Below, one piece after another: positions 16,901 to 24,814 of a DNA stretch of 50,481 nucleotides. The DNA lies in contig JAEURK010000119.1 in the NCBI GenBank assembly GCA_016789175.1, forward strand, positions 1 to 50,481. The letters are read 5' to 3'. A model generated the notes under the pieces. That model made no database searches and was not told the origin of the DNA. It saw only the letters and a program-made list of their open reading frames with translations. This DNA is from Anaerolineales bacterium (GTDB taxonomy: Bacteria; Chloroflexota; Anaerolineae; Anaerolineales; UBA6663). Made by a program: the position numbers and the translations under genes. Each line of letters starts with the position of its first letter. Position 1 is the first letter of the stretch.

Positions 16901-17788
16901 TTACAGCCGCTCGATCAGGCGCAGTTTTGCGCTTCGAGACCGCGGATTCGCCTCAATTTCGGCCGCGGTCGGCTCAATCACTTTTTTATTGACAAGACGT
17001 AGGGTTGGTGAGGAAAAGTTGGCGCCCTCCTCTACAACCCCGCTTGATTGACGAAAAAACCGCTTGACGATCCGATCCTCCAACGAATGGAACGTGATCA
17101 CGGCCAACCGGCCGCCCGAGATCAGGGCCTGCACCGCCAGCGGCAGCACCTGCCCCACCTGCCCAAGCTCGTCGTTCACCACGATGCGCAGCGCTTGAAA
17201 CGTGCGCGTTGCCGGATGAATGCGCTCCCTGTACTTGCCTGTCGCCCGCGCGATCACCTCGGCCAGCTGGCCCGTCGTGCGCACCGGCCGGGCCGCGACG
17301 ATCGCCCGCGCGATCCGACGACTGTGGCGCTCCTCTCCAAATTCGAAGAGCGCATCGGCCAGCTCATCCACCAACCAGGTGTTGATCACCTCGTCGGCCG
17401 TCAGGTCGTCGCGCAGGTCGAACCGCATGTCGAGCGGCCCGTCGTGCCGAAAGGCAAAACCCCGCTCTGCGTCGTCCATCTGGAGCGACGACAGCCCCAG
17501 ATCCAACACCATCCCGTCCGCACTGCCCGGGGCCACGTGCTGGGCCAGGGCCGTATACGGTGCATGGATCAGACGGACCCGATCGCCAAAGGGCGCCAAT
17601 CGCTCGGCCGCAACCCTGAGGGCCGCCGCATCCCGATCGAACCCGATCAACCGACCGTCGGGGTCCGTGGCCTCCAGGATGCCGGCTGAATGGCCGCCGG
17701 CGCCCACCGTCCCATCGATGTAGAGGCCGCCCGGCCGCAGGTTCAGGCCGGCAAGCACCTCGTTGTAAAGGACCGGAACATGTGTCAT
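16901..17788 (-). CDS. rsmH: 16S rRNA (cytosine1402-N4)-methyltransferase RsmH
   Basis: SAM-dependent methyltransferase acting on C1402 of 16S rRNA. The protein starts MTHVPVLYNEVLAGL and continues with the SAM-binding motif YIDGTVGAGGHSAGIL. DLGLSSLQMDDAERGFAF and ITFHSLEDRIVKRFFR are family-specific. The C-terminus EANPRSRSAKLRLIERL is also characteristic. The frame extends to 17947 across the repeat-filled gap and into mraZ, but conservation places the start at the ATG at 17788 (295 residues). It is the second gene of the cluster, as in most bacteria. Confidence 0.96.
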   Translation of the reverse strand: MTHVPVLYNEVLAGLNLRPGGLYIDGTVGAGGHSAGILEATDPDGRLIGFDRDAAALRVAAERLAPFGDRVRLIHAPYTALAQHVAPGSADGMVLDLGLSSLQMDDAERGFAFRHDGPLDMRFDLRDDLTADEVINTWLVDELADALFEFGEERHSRRIARAIVAARPVRTTGQLAEVIARATGKYRERIHPATRTFQALRIVVNDELGQVGQVLPLAVQALISGGRLAVITFHSLEDRIVKRFFRQSSGVVEEGANFSSPTLRLVNKKVIEPTAAEIEANPRSRSAKLRLIERL

Positions 17789-17868
17789 GGAGTCGGGTAG
17801 TCCCGTAGTCGCGTTGTCGGGCAGTCGCGTAGTCGACGACCTGGCTACTGGACAGCTCGACCCCCTGA
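17789..17868. repeat. TAGTCG/CGACTA degenerate tandem dyad between mraZ and rsmH
   Basis: The gap is made of about eight degenerate copies of an 8-nt unit resembling GTAGTCGC followed by partial complements such as GGCTACTGGAC and CTGACTACTGG. The unit differs from that in the three other dcw gaps, but the organisation is the same. Confidence 0.6.
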
Positions 17869-18303
17869 CTACTGGACGATCTGAATGTCCGCAAACCGCT
17901 CCGCGTTCAGCCCGGCGTTGTTGATGACCGCCAGCTGCTCGTCCCATCCCGCCCGGCTCCAGATCTCGACGAACTCACCCACCCCGACCACCAGGCACTC
18001 GCCGTTCAAACCGGCGTAGTCACGCAGGAAAGCCGGAAGCAGGACACGCCCCTGCGCATCGATATCGGCTTCGCTGGCGCCTGAGAATTGAAGGCGAAGC
18101 AGCGCCCGGTTGTTGGGATCGGTCAGGCTCAGGGTGCGCAGCCGCTCGGTGAGGTGCTCGAACGCTTCACGGGTGTATAAATGAAGGTTCTTGTCGTAGC
18201 CGCGCGTCACCACCGCGCCCGACGCCAGGGCTTCTCGGAACTTGACGGGAACCGTCAGCCGGCCTTTCGTGTCGAGCGTGTGTGCGTACTCACCAAGGAA
18301 CAT
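17869..18303 (-). CDS. mraZ: transcriptional regulator MraZ
   Basis: DNA-binding repressor of the dcw cluster. The start MFLGEYAHTLDTKGRLTVP is the canonical MraZ N-terminus, followed by two SpoVT-AbrB half-domains; the second contains DAQGRVLLPAFLRDYAGL. 144 residues, normal size. The frame is open to 18426, but that point falls at the transcription start of the promoter described separately. The ATG at 18303 is therefore used. It is expected to bind the repeat array at 18394-18433 and control its own operon. Confidence 0.96.
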   Translation of the reverse strand: MFLGEYAHTLDTKGRLTVPVKFREALASGAVVTRGYDKNLHLYTREAFEHLTERLRTLSLTDPNNRALLRLQFSGASEADIDAQGRVLLPAFLRDYAGLNGECLVVGVGEFVEIWSRAGWDEQLAVINNAGLNAERFADIQIVQ

Positions 18304-18327
18304 GCGTTCTACCGGGCCATTAATGAC

Positions 18328-18354
18328 CGAAGCGCCGGTTGCGCCGGCGCTTCG
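18328..18354 (-). promoter_or_regulatory. 11-bp hairpin in the mraZ leader RNA
   Basis: Perfect inverted repeat with arms 18328-18338 and 18344-18354 and a 5-nt loop, in the roughly 125-nt untranslated leader between the mraZ promoter and its ATG. It could affect attenuation or mRNA stability; no U-tract follows, so it is not a clear terminator. Confidence 0.4.
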
Positions 18355-18393
18355 TGACCTGAGCCTCGATTGGATCCCTGTCGGTGGCGGGGG

Positions 18394-18433
18394 CTGTTCC
18401 CTACTTTGCCCCACCGTCCCCCACAAGGACCCA
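18394..18433 (-). promoter_or_regulatory. MraZ operator: four 10-bp repeats
   Basis: On the minus strand four successive 10-nt units begin with TGGGT (18433), TGGGG (18423), TGGGG (18413) and TAGGG (18403). MraZ is known to bind direct TGGGN repeats spaced by 5 nt, which is exactly this period. The array begins 1 nt downstream of the -10 hexamer and covers the expected transcription start, so bound MraZ would block initiation. The fourth box is imperfect. Confidence 0.85.
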
Positions 18434-18434
18434 C

Positions 18435-18463
18435 ATTATAGGTCCATAAACCCACTCAGGCAA
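18435..18463 (-). promoter_or_regulatory. sigma-70 promoter of the dcw cluster
   Basis: The -35 TTGCCT (18463-18458) and the perfect -10 TATAAT (18440-18435) are separated by exactly 17 nt on the minus strand. Transcription would start near 18428, inside the MraZ box array, giving a leader of about 125 nt. Confidence 0.82.
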
Positions 18464-18526
18464 CTAGGGGGGTGAAAGTTTAAGGATTCACATAAGAGGG
18501 GTCCACAATGGCGAATCCAGAAAAGC

Positions 18527-18555
18527 AAAGGGCCCGCGCGGTGCGCGGGCCCTTT
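18527..18555 (-). terminator. intrinsic terminator after the exporter operon
   Basis: A 13-bp stem (arms 18527-18539 and 18543-18555, 3-nt loop) with a GC core and A/T ends lies 26 nt past the stop of the adaptor gene. It also ends in TTTT on the plus strand, so it could work in both directions. It insulates the exporter operon from the mraZ promoter. Confidence 0.85.
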
Positions 18556-18580
18556 TGTCAATGGTTTGTCGAGGCTTCGA

Positions 18581-19936
18581 TCAGGGGTTGACCGTGACCT
18601 GCGCTGTCATCCCCCACCTCGCCCGCGGTTCAACTTCGGTCAAGGAAACCGTGACCTCGTAGGTGACGTCGCCGCGGTTGTCAGTGAAAGTCTGGCTGAT
18701 CTCGCGGATCGTGCCCTGCAGGGGTGTGTCGGGCAGAGCATCCAGCACGACTTCGACCGCCTGCCCCACTTCGAGCCGAACCACGTCGATCTCGGTCAGG
18801 TTGTTGGTCTTGACCACCCACGAGTCCAGCGCGGCCACCGTGATCGCACGCGCGCCGGGCGAGGCCATCTCACCGACCTTGATCGCCACCTCGACGACGG
18901 TGCCGTCGATCGGGGCCATGATCTGGCTGTTGGTCAGAGCCGCCTCGGCCGCAGCCAATTGGGCCTGAGCCGCCTCGACCCGGGCCTCAGCCAGGGCCAG
19001 CTGATCGGGATCGGGCCCATTGGCCAGCTTCGACAGCTTCAGCTCGGCATCCGCGATCTGGGCCGTGAGCAGGTCGACTTCGGCCTGGGCCACCTCGACG
19101 TCCAGGTCCTTGGGGCTCTTGGCGCCGTTCAGATTCGCCTGCGCGTCGTCCACAGCTTCCTGCAAATCCTTCAAGGTCTGGGCGTTTCCGCGCTGAGCCT
19201 GCTCGTAGCGCAGCTCCCACACCCGCACAGCCTCGACGGCATCGTCGTAGTTCTTCTGGGCATCGGCCGGCTTGATGAAGGTGCCGATCGCGGCTGCGAA
19301 GACCATGTCGGCGCCCGGGTACTTCTGCAGCTCGGCATTGACGTCGTTCAGCGCATTGGTCCAGGTCTGTAGATTGTCTTTGGCGGCCTGCAAGGAGTTG
19401 CCGACGTCGCCGATATCCGTGATCTCGGCGTTCTCGACCGCGGTTTGATACGAATCCTGCGCTTTTTTGAGCTGATCCTCGTAGTACGCGATATCCGGCG
19501 CGCTGGTGTTGCGGAGCGTGCGCTCGGCGCGCTCCAGCGCCTTGCGGGTCGCCGTGATCTGCTCCTCGATCTGAGCCCGCGTGATATCGACGCTCTCGTT
19601 GAGCGTCTTGACCGCGTTCTGGGCATCGAGCACGGCCTGCTTGGCTTGCGCCACCTGCGCGGCAAGCGACTCACCGTTGCTCAGTTGCGCCAGCACGTCG
19701 CCGGCCTTGACAGTCTGGCCCTCGCTCACCAGGATTTCGGCCACCTGCCCGCCCGACTGGAACGACAACAGGGCCGTGCGATCCGGCTCGAGGCGCCCCT
19801 CGGCAACCACTGCGCCGAAATCCGTGATGGGCGCGAGAGCCGCATCCTGGGTCGGGGCCGGCGTGGCCGCGCCGGTGCAGGCCGATACAACGAGGGCCGC
19901 GCTGAGCGCGACCAAGGAAACCTGTAGCTTATTCAT
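18581..19936 (-). CDS. HlyD/MacA-type lipoprotein adaptor of an ABC exporter
   Basis: Periplasmic-adaptor-like subunit (451 residues). The N-terminal signal ends in a lipobox, VVSAC, so it should be lipid-anchored outside the membrane. A lipoyl half (SGGQVAEILVSEGQTVKAGDVLAQL) is followed by a very long coiled coil (about 90-325), the second lipoyl half (IMAPIDGTVVEVAIKVGEMASPG) and a beta-barrel segment. It is the last gene of an operon with the permease and ATPase upstream, matching MacAB-like exporters. Substrate unknown. A GGGAGA Shine-Dalgarno precedes the ATG. Confidence 0.87.
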   Translation of the reverse strand: MNKLQVSLVALSAALVVSACTGAATPAPTQDAALAPITDFGAVVAEGRLEPDRTALLSFQSGGQVAEILVSEGQTVKAGDVLAQLSNGESLAAQVAQAKQAVLDAQNAVKTLNESVDITRAQIEEQITATRKALERAERTLRNTSAPDIAYYEDQLKKAQDSYQTAVENAEITDIGDVGNSLQAAKDNLQTWTNALNDVNAELQKYPGADMVFAAAIGTFIKPADAQKNYDDAVEAVRVWELRYEQAQRGNAQTLKDLQEAVDDAQANLNGAKSPKDLDVEVAQAEVDLLTAQIADAELKLSKLANGPDPDQLALAEARVEAAQAQLAAAEAALTNSQIMAPIDGTVVEVAIKVGEMASPGARAITVAALDSWVVKTNNLTEIDVVRLEVGQAVEVVLDALPDTPLQGTIREISQTFTDNRGDVTYEVTVSLTEVEPRARWGMTAQVTVNP

Positions 19937-20015
19937 CGTGTTCTCCCTCTCCCTCCGTCCCCGACATCTTAGAACTAAAGACGGGCGGACCCGTCACATG
20001 TGCAATGTTAAGGGC

Positions 20016-22403
20016 TTACTCATATGCCAGGCTCTCGCGAACGCTGATCGCCGCGGCGCGGCGCGCCGGCAGCCAGCTCGCCAAGAGCGAGAGCGATACG
20101 ACGATCCCCAACCAGATCCAGACGCTGTGCTCAGCAAAGTAATACGCACCATTGAAGTCTATGGTTTCATTCAGGTTGCTGACAAACCACTGACCGGCAA
20201 CGACCGCCAGGGGGACAGAGGCCAGCCAGCTGGCCACCCCCAGCAGCAACCCCTCGCCCATGAACACCACCCCGATGTCCAGCGATGAAGCCCCCACGGC
20301 CCGCATCACGCCGATTTCGCGACGTCGCTCCAGGACGTTGATCGACAGGGTTCCCGACAAGCCGATCGCGCCAACCAATCCGATCAAGCCGGTCATGATC
20401 AGCAACAGCGAGGTCAGGATGCTGAACTGCGCGCCGGCCTCTTCACGGGTGAGCAGCTGGGTGCGGGTAAAGGAGACCGAGATGCCCTGGTCTTCCAGGG
20501 CTTCGCGCAGTTGCGCCTCGGCGGCGAGTTGGGCTTCGAGCGAGTTGGTCTGCAGCCGGATCTCGGCCACACTGCCCCGCCCCACAAAACCCAGATCGCG
20601 GGCCAGAGTGTCACGGTACAGATAGGCCGTGCGACCGCGGCCGGCCAGGTCGTAGATCAGCCCGACCACCGTCCACTCCTGGGCGGTGCCGTCCCCAAAG
20701 TCGAGCTGGATCCTTTGGCCGATGCCGACGCCCATCTCGCCCGCCAGATCCTGGTTGAGCAGCAAGGCCCGGTCGTCTTCGGGCAAAAGGGGTCGTCCCG
20801 CGGTGAGTTCGGGCGTGAAAAGCTGGGTATCGCGCGGGATCCCGCGCACCAACAATTCGCGATCGGCCACCGTGTCGGGGTCATCCGGGAGGCGGGTCTG
20901 AGCGTTGGCGAATTGCCAGAGCTCGACCCGATCGACGTTGGGCTGGGCCTCGAGCAGCGGCGTGACCCGGTCGATGCGCTGCCAGGTCGAGAACCCCAGG
21001 ATCACGTCGTAGCCGAAGCCGCGGAAGATCGTGGCCAGGGTGGTCTCGAACGAGTGCTGGGCGCTGATCACCATCATGAAGATGACGCCGGCCCCGATCA
21101 ACGTCACCTCGGTCAACGCCGCGCGGCTCATCCGGCGAAACGTATTGCGCAGCGCCATACTCCAGGTGCGGGGCAGGCCCTGCACCCGGGCCAGCACGCG
21201 ATCGATCCAACGCGAGCCGTAATTGCCGGTGCCGAGGCCGTATTGGCTGACGGCCTCGCGGACCGAGATGGCCGAGCCCTGTACGATCGGCCAGAACGCG
21301 GCCAGCACGGGCACGACCAGACCCGTGACGAACTGGATGCCCAGAGTCGACGGCAGGACCTCAAAATCCGAGACTGTGACGTTGATCAGGGCCATCAACC
21401 AACGCGCCAACGCCCAGCCGCCGAATGCGCCGATCGGCATGGCCAGCATCAGGCTGAGCAGCCCGTAGATGATCACGCCCGCCAGATACAGGCCCGTGAT
21501 CTGGCCGCGCAGGCCGCCAATGGTCTTCATGATGCCGATCTGCGGCACCTGCTGCGCCAGGATGGCATTGATGGTGTTGATCACCAGGATGGTGCTCATC
21601 CCCAACGAGAGCAGCGCCATGACCGTCAGGATCATGGTCACGCCGTCCATGACGTCCTGCAGGAAATGTCGATCGGGCGCCGTGATCTCCGAATCATTGA
21701 CCCCGACCCCCAGAGTCTCGAGGCGATCAGTCAACTGATGTTGGACCGCCTCGGCCCGCTCCTGGCTGAAATCGGCCACCGCGACCTGCAGGCTGTTGAA
21801 GCGATCGGACAGGCCGAGCGAGACCAGCGTATTGCGGGTGACGTAAAACGTCGGCTGGCTGGTGAAGGGCGGCCCGATCTCGCGCGGGTCGCGGACCACG
21901 CCGGCCAGGGTCATCGGCTTGGCGCGCCCATTGACTTCAAAAAACAGGGTTCCGCCGACCGGGGGTACGGCGTAGGGCGCGACGTGGCTGTGCTCGATCG
22001 CCACCCGGCCGGTGGCGGGCCAGCCACCTTCCCGCAGAGTGATCAGATCGTAGGTTTGATCGGTGTAATCGTCGATCGCGGTCAGGGTCGCGTCGGTCCA
22101 GGCGGCCTCGAGGCTGGGCTTCCAGCGGATGCCCGAGAAGATCACGCCGCGCGCGCCTTCGACCCCGGGCTGGCGCCGGATCATGCGCAAGGTGGCGTCG
22201 TCGATGGCCGGGCCGACTGAGAGGCGCAGTGTGGTGGGGTGGCTTTCGGCCTGTGAGACCATCATCTGGCGCGCCATCAGGGTGCGCCCGGAGACGATCA
22301 GGCCCAGCGCGAGCACGCCGATCGCAATGCTGGCAACGACCAGGGCCGTGCGGCCGAGGTTATTGCGCATATCGCGCCAGACCTTGCGAAACGCGATGCC
22401 CAT
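20016..22403 (-). CDS. ABC transporter permease with two FtsX-type halves
   Basis: 795-residue membrane protein built as two MacB/FtsX-like halves. Half one has a membrane segment at about 18-40 (TALVVASIAIGVLALGLIV), an extracytoplasmic domain, then three segments between about 255 and 395. Half two restarts near 425 with ALRNTFRRMSRAALTEVTLIG and ends in three segments between about 670 and 785, with the family motif RRREIGVMRAVGAS. This double form is the kind that works with one LolD/MacB-type ATPase. It starts 9 nt after the ATPase stop. The cargo could be a lipid, lipoprotein, peptide or drug. Confidence 0.87.
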   Translation of the reverse strand: MGIAFRKVWRDMRNNLGRTALVVASIAIGVLALGLIVSGRTLMARQMMVSQAESHPTTLRLSVGPAIDDATLRMIRRQPGVEGARGVIFSGIRWKPSLEAAWTDATLTAIDDYTDQTYDLITLREGGWPATGRVAIEHSHVAPYAVPPVGGTLFFEVNGRAKPMTLAGVVRDPREIGPPFTSQPTFYVTRNTLVSLGLSDRFNSLQVAVADFSQERAEAVQHQLTDRLETLGVGVNDSEITAPDRHFLQDVMDGVTMILTVMALLSLGMSTILVINTINAILAQQVPQIGIMKTIGGLRGQITGLYLAGVIIYGLLSLMLAMPIGAFGGWALARWLMALINVTVSDFEVLPSTLGIQFVTGLVVPVLAAFWPIVQGSAISVREAVSQYGLGTGNYGSRWIDRVLARVQGLPRTWSMALRNTFRRMSRAALTEVTLIGAGVIFMMVISAQHSFETTLATIFRGFGYDVILGFSTWQRIDRVTPLLEAQPNVDRVELWQFANAQTRLPDDPDTVADRELLVRGIPRDTQLFTPELTAGRPLLPEDDRALLLNQDLAGEMGVGIGQRIQLDFGDGTAQEWTVVGLIYDLAGRGRTAYLYRDTLARDLGFVGRGSVAEIRLQTNSLEAQLAAEAQLREALEDQGISVSFTRTQLLTREEAGAQFSILTSLLLIMTGLIGLVGAIGLSGTLSINVLERRREIGVMRAVGASSLDIGVVFMGEGLLLGVASWLASVPLAVVAGQWFVSNLNETIDFNGAYYFAEHSVWIWLGIVVSLSLLASWLPARRAAAISVRESLAYE

Positions 22404-22412
22404 CGCCGTGCC

Positions 22413-23219
22413 TTATTGAGCCGCGGTCTGCGGCACGTGCTCGGCCCGACCGTTGAGATGCAGGTCGGTCACGGCGCTGTGCCCGTTCGGGCCGAGATGG
22501 AGCGGCCCGGTAGCACGCTCGCTGACATGATGCTCCTGCCCCTCCAGGAGCACACCGTCCTGCACCTGGATCACGCGCGGGATGCGCGCGGCCAATTCGT
22601 TGTCGTGCGTGACCATGATGAAGGTCTTGCCCTGGGCCACCAGGTCGGCAAAGAGCTGGAACACGCGATCGGCGGTGCGCGAGTCGAGGTTGCCGGTGGG
22701 TTCGTCGCCGACCAGCAACGGCGGATCGTTGGCCAAAGCCCGGGCGATCGCGGCGCGCTGCTGCTGGCCCCCGGAAAGCGTGTTGGGCAACTTGTGCGCC
22801 TGGTCGGTCAGACCGACCTGCTCGAGCAGCATGTAAGCGCGTTCGCCGCGCTCGCGCGGCTTCCAGACCCGGCAGAACTCCATCGGCAACATGGTGTTCT
22901 CGAGGACCGTCAGGGTCGGCAGGAGTTGAAAGAACTGGAAGATTACGCCGATCTTCAGACCGCGGTAGCGGGCCAGGGTGTTCTCGGACATCTGGTCGAT
23001 GCGCGTGCCCGCGATCGTGATCGCGCCCGACGTCGGCCGGTCGATGCCCGTGATCATGTTGATCAACGTGGACTTACCGGAGCCGCTCGGGCCGCGCACG
23101 CCCACGAACTCGCCGGCGCGGACATGCAGCGAGACCCCCTTGAGCACGGTGACTTCACCGGCAGGGCCTGCGTAATTTTTACGAACGGTATCGACATGGA
23201 CGAGATCGGGCTGGGTCAT
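22413..23219 (-). CDS. ABC transporter ATP-binding protein (MacB/LolD type)
   Basis: ATPase of the exporter encoded downstream. Walker A GPSGSGKST is at residues 43-51, followed by the Q-loop region IFQFFQLLPTLTVLENTMLP, signature LSGGQQQR, Walker B LLVGDEPTGNLD and the switch His in MVTHD. These stretches are typical of the LolD/MacB/FtsE group. The frame opens at a GTG at 23264, but the ATG at 23219 gives the conserved N-terminus; neither has a strong Shine-Dalgarno. The last 40 residues, after QVQDGVLLEG, are a non-conserved tail. Confidence 0.92.
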   Translation of the reverse strand: MTQPDLVHVDTVRKNYAGPAGEVTVLKGVSLHVRAGEFVGVRGPSGSGKSTLINMITGIDRPTSGAITIAGTRIDQMSENTLARYRGLKIGVIFQFFQLLPTLTVLENTMLPMEFCRVWKPRERGERAYMLLEQVGLTDQAHKLPNTLSGGQQQRAAIARALANDPPLLVGDEPTGNLDSRTADRVFQLFADLVAQGKTFIMVTHDNELAARIPRVIQVQDGVLLEGQEHHVSERATGPLHLGPNGHSAVTDLHLNGRAEHVPQTAAQ

Positions 23220-23374
23220 GGCTTCAAATACGCGGTCCGGCGCCGAAAGTTGCTCGGCAGCCACTCTTCATATTACACATGATGGCGCACAGGGAAGGTT
23301 AAGGCCCCATGTGCAGTCAAAACTTCAGATCCGCTTAACGTGCAGTCCTGGATGCAATATCCGGGCCTTTGCCC

Positions 23375-23435
23375 GCGAAAACCGGGGAAGCGGGGGTCAG
23401 GGTGGCGCCCCGACCCCCGCTCCCCCCGGTTTCGC
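23375..23435 (-). terminator. large hairpin after the propeller lipoprotein gene
   Basis: Long imperfect inverted repeat (arms about 23375-23398 and 23412-23435) with an extremely GC-rich stem carrying AAA/TTT ends. It lies 60 nt beyond the stop of the propeller lipoprotein gene. It probably separates that gene from the ABC exporter operon. The rest of 23220-23374 shows no clear promoter, although TAATAT occurs near 23272. Confidence 0.55.
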
Positions 23436-23495
23436 GCCAAACCCGATTGGCTGAGCCGGCACAAACCCCTGGGAATGGCAAGGCGGCTTCGCTGA

Positions 23496-24746
23496 TCAGG
23501 GCGGCGGGCCCCAGGCCGCTTCGCCGTTAGCCAGCGGGCGCACGGTCCGGGTCAGGGGTGTGACGCCCAGGTTCGTCAGTGTGAGCCGGTAGAGATCGTA
23601 ATTGCCGTCGCGATTGGAGTCGAACAACAGCTGGGTGCCGTCGGGCGAATAGGTCGGCGACCCGTTCTGAGCGTTCGAGTCGGTCAACTGACGGATGACG
23701 CCGGTGGCGAGCTCGAGCTCGAAGATCTCATAAGCGCCGGTGCGATTGGAGGCAAAGGCCAGGCGCGTCCCGTCCGGGCTGAACGCCGGGAAGCGATCCT
23801 GCCCCGCTCCGTTTGTCAACGCGGTTTCAGCACCGGTCGTCAGATCGAGTCGGTAAAGCTTGGTGAAGCCGTCACGCAGCGACGCGAAGACCAGGCTCAG
23901 CCCGTCGGGCGCATACACAGGCTGCACGTCGGTGGCGTTCGGCGATTGGGTCAGGCGCACGACCTCGGTGCCATCGGCGCGCATCTGATAGATCTCAAAG
24001 TCGCCGCTCCGGTCGGAGGCAAAGGCCAGGTACTGCCCATCAGGGCTCCAGGTCGGTGAGTCCTCACTGCGCGGGGTCTGCGAGACGTTGACCAGATCAC
24101 TGCCATCGGCGTTCATGACGTAGAGATCCAGGTTTCCATCGCGATCCGAAGCGAAGGCGATCCGCGCGCCATCCGGCGACCAGGTCGGGTTGAGGTTACG
24201 CCCGCCGGTGGTCAGCGTGATCGGCGTGCCGTTGGCCAGGTCGAGCACCATCAGATCCCGAGTCTCGTCGACCGGGCCGGAGCCAAAGAGGATTCGGCCG
24301 GACCCGCCGATCGGCGTCGGCGCCACCGGGGTGTCGGTGCCGAGCGCCGGCGGAGTGGCCGTGGCGCTGACGGTTTCGGTCGGCGAAACCGGGTCCCGGG
24401 TCAACGTCGTGGTGGGGGCCGTTGTCGGCGGTGACAGCCTGGTCGGCGGGGTCGTCGGCGAAAGCGCGGCGACCGGCATCAGGCCCAGGCGTTGCGTGTT
24501 GTCCGGCGCCGGCGCCAGGCCGAAGGTGCAGGCCAGCTGGGCTGCGACGACACAGGCGAGGAGCGCGAAGCGCAAAGGCGCGGGGAGACCACCCCCTCCC
24601 CCCTCCCGGGAAACGCTCACCCGTGGCCCGATCAACCCACTCACTCCGCGCGTTTCCACGGAGGGGGCTCGCCTACAACGCACTTCGCTCTTCACACGCG
24701 ATCTCCCTGCACCACATTCTCCGCTCTGTGTACGCGCACGATCCAC
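23496..24746 (-). CDS. TolB-like beta-propeller lipoprotein
   Basis: Secreted protein with a C-terminal six-bladed-type propeller built from PD40 repeats. At least six copies of the motif xWSPDGxxIAFASDRDGxxxLY occur between about residue 180 and the end. A hydrophobic segment ends in a lipobox (VVAAQLAC), followed by a Pro/Thr-rich linker of about 90 residues. The frame opens at 24746, but the residues before the signal are Arg-rich and probably untranslated; the true start is unclear, with GTG and TTG candidates between 24580 and 24620. It might serve as a surface binding or sensing scaffold. No enzyme motif is seen. Confidence 0.75.
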   Translation of the reverse strand: MDRARTQSGECGAGRSRVKSEVRCRRAPSVETRGVSGLIGPRVSVSREGGGGGLPAPLRFALLACVVAAQLACTFGLAPAPDNTQRLGLMPVAALSPTTPPTRLSPPTTAPTTTLTRDPVSPTETVSATATPPALGTDTPVAPTPIGGSGRILFGSGPVDETRDLMVLDLANGTPITLTTGGRNLNPTWSPDGARIAFASDRDGNLDLYVMNADGSDLVNVSQTPRSEDSPTWSPDGQYLAFASDRSGDFEIYQMRADGTEVVRLTQSPNATDVQPVYAPDGLSLVFASLRDGFTKLYRLDLTTGAETALTNGAGQDRFPAFSPDGTRLAFASNRTGAYEIFELELATGVIRQLTDSNAQNGSPTYSPDGTQLLFDSNRDGNYDLYRLTLTNLGVTPLTRTVRPLANGEAAWGPPP

Positions 24747-24814
24747 GGCGCTCAGGGTTCTGTATTCGACTCACAACCGCCACGCTCTGCGCCATTCCCA
24801 CTTCGCTCCGCGCA

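Noticed and set aside
17869..18426. Longer MraZ starting at 18426
   Set aside because: The extra 41 residues would begin at the predicted transcription start inside the MraZ boxes, and the canonical MFLGEY start lies at 18303.
20511..22220. 569-codon plus-strand frame opposite the permease gene
   Set aside because: Low-complexity Gln/Arg/Asp/His composition with no domains; the opposite strand encodes clear FtsX motifs.
23264..23290. TAATAT box as promoter of the exporter operon
   Set aside because: No -35 hexamer at acceptable spacing; too weak to list as a feature.
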